DNA of 32,573 nt, from NCBI GenBank assembly GCA_913063525.1, contig CAJXYV010000013.1, positions 1 to 32,573 on the forward strand, written 5' to 3'. The translations under genes and the position numbers were made by a program. Position 1 is the stretch's first letter. Each line of letters opens with the position of its first letter. The notes beneath the pieces were generated by a model that was not told the origin of the DNA, did not search any database, and saw only the letters and a program-made list of their open reading frames with translations. This DNA is from an uncultured Verrucomicrobiota bacterium (GTDB lineage Bacteria > Verrucomicrobiota > Verrucomicrobiia > Verrucomicrobiales > Akkermansiaceae). Shown here piece after piece: positions 31,633 to 32,573 of the stretch.

Positions 31633-31661
31633 TTGCAAAATCGGCCTGCGGATGTCAGTTT
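31633..31661 (+). promoter_or_regulatory. Candidate promoter of the 31667 gene pair
   Basis: TTGCAA, 17 bases, CAGTTT, then 5 bases to ATG 31667. The -10 box is weak but its position fits the pattern of other genes here. Confidence 0.3.
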
Positions 31662-31666
31662 GACGT

Positions 31667-31984
31667 ATGCCTGTGGGAACTGAAAAAATCATTCGGATTG
31701 CCTCAGACGAATTCCGCAAACTCGCCCCACAAGCCACGGGAATCGAGATCGAGGAAATCGAAGAAACGGCTTCGGGTCACTCCGTCGTGACACTCGGCTA
31801 CTGGATCAAGGATTCAAAACCGGCGCCTTCCAAAAGCGACGGGGACTCGCAACCGATTTTCAAAGGCCTATCCGCCGACTTCATCAATCCTTGGAGAAGG
31901 AGATACAAACGAGTGGAGGTGGATCCCAAATTGAACAAGGCGGTCTCGATCAAAATGTATGAACCGCCGCTGGGTGTGTCATGA
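31667..31984 (+). CDS. Small unknown protein, putative antitoxin partner of the PIN-like gene
   Basis: 105 residues of unrecognised family. It is mixed-charge, with EKIIRIASDEFRKLAPQATGIEIEEIEE at the start and a middle VVTLGYWIKD strand. The basic end (FINPWRRRYKRVEVDPKLNKAVSIKMYEPP) could form a strand-helix. There is no signal peptide or membrane segment. It overlaps the PIN-like gene by 4 bases (ATGA), the classic antitoxin-toxin layout, and the size fits an antitoxin. The assignment is by context only; nothing in the sequence shows a DNA-binding fold. Confidence 0.6.
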   Translation: MPVGTEKIIRIASDEFRKLAPQATGIEIEEIEETASGHSVVTLGYWIKDSKPAPSKSDGDSQPIFKGLSADFINPWRRRYKRVEVDPKLNKAVSIKMYEPPLGVS

Positions 31985-32484
31985 ATCCGAACATTCGCGA
32001 CTTCATTTCCCACTACCACAGCAAAGGAGTGCTGATTGATACTCAGCTATTGCTGGTCATTTTGGTGGGAAACGTGGAGCCGCGTTTAATTGGCAAAGTG
32101 GCACGAACGGATGACTATTCCCGATCTGATTATGAACGGCTGCGGGATCTTCTCGGACATTTCAGCCAATTCATCACCCTTTCGCAAATTTTGACGGAAG
32201 CCGGAAATCTCCTCAAAAGAAACTGTCCGACGCAAAACATCCTGCTCGATCTGAGCCGGGAACTAGCACTCTTTGTCCATGCGGAAAGAACGAGAGAGCC
32301 CCAGTCCCCCTCCAGACAAATCACCCACCATCCCGCATTCTGTCGTCTGGGCTACGCGGATGCTGCAATTTTGACTGCCGCCGCGGGAAAGTATCTCTTG
32401 CTAACGGCAGACCGCCCTTTGCAAGACACGGCTCGAAATACCGGGGTTGATGTTCTGCCATTTCAATGGCTGCAAGCCGTTTAG
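31981..32484 (+). CDS. PIN-like domain protein, putative toxin
   Basis: 167 residues. Acidic residues are in VLIDTQLLLVIL (D20), SQILTEAGNLL (E73), LGYADAAILTAA (D127) and LLTADRPLQDTA (D144). Their order and spacing follow the PIN fold, and the end HGVDVLPF-like (TGVDVLPFQWL) is typical of PIN proteins. It is probably an RNase toxin with the preceding 105-residue protein as partner, with which it overlaps by 4 bases. The family is not one I can name. Bases 32485-32573 show nothing further. Confidence 0.7.
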   Translation: MNPNIRDFISHYHSKGVLIDTQLLLVILVGNVEPRLIGKVARTDDYSRSDYERLRDLLGHFSQFITLSQILTEAGNLLKRNCPTQNILLDLSRELALFVHAERTREPQSPSRQITHHPAFCRLGYADAAILTAAAGKYLLLTADRPLQDTARNTGVDVLPFQWLQAV

Positions 32485-32573
32485 GACAAAATTTGTCGGA
32501 CATGACCCATAAAATTCGTCAGCTTGGACTTGCACCCCGATGCATCAGTGGCCATGGAAAGGGCTGTGCTGCG

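Overview
The window reads as a GC-rich bacterial chromosome segment, most likely from the Verrucomicrobiota (PVC group). This is inferred from the long plant/cyanobacterial-like IspH, a short glutamyl-tRNA reductase, a fused MoxR/Bat operon, a type A RNase P RNA, sparse Shine-Dalgarno sequences and many small PIN-type toxin-antitoxin cassettes. No search was run, so the taxonomy is inference.

Layout: 1-1330 holds the tail of an ABC-transporter ATPase, a DUF433/DUF5615 toxin-antitoxin pair and a small CPXCG zinc-ribbon gene, separated by a palindromic repeat that abuts stop codons. 1647-4555 holds a polytopic membrane protein, pterin dehydratase (phhB), two envelope lipoproteins (one an L,D-transpeptidase) and a ribbon-helix-helix protein. 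4709-7512 holds carbohydrate genes: a secreted GH43 arabinanase-like enzyme and an alpha-glucan phosphorylase. 7537-10723 is an AT-richer accessory block on the minus strand: a VapBC-like pair followed by a 797-residue archaeo-eukaryotic-primase plus SF2-helicase protein of the TOTE conflict type. 10856-18688 is one six-gene operon: MoxR ATPase, DUF58, a one-TM DUF4381-like protein, BatA, a BatB-BatC fusion and a BatD-BatE fusion. 18920-20763 holds an isolated XRE-type regulator with its own terminator, then ispH. 20765-22744 (minus) is an unusual permease-hotdog-thioesterase fusion whose predicted start codon lies inside a 21-bp tandem repeat. 23113-25151 holds a PpiD/SurA-like chaperone and a TPR protein. 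25160-25816 is a PIN/RHH pair. 25974-28265 holds metG, a structured non-coding interval ending in a strong terminator, and rnpB. 28439-31424 holds a site-2 protease with CBS domains, a HemX/CcsA-like protein and hemA. 31667-32484 is a small unknown protein overlapping a PIN-like protein, probably another toxin-antitoxin pair.

The most system-like signals are: (1) the primase-helicase behind VapBC; (2) the transporter-thioesterase fusion with its repeat-embedded start; (3) a recurrent promoter layout in which a -10 box ends only 5-10 bases before the start codon. The rnpB promoter serves as an internal ruler for (3) and suggests that many mRNAs here are leaderless. Start codons were moved downstream of the ORF-track starts wherever family alignment or these promoters favoured it.
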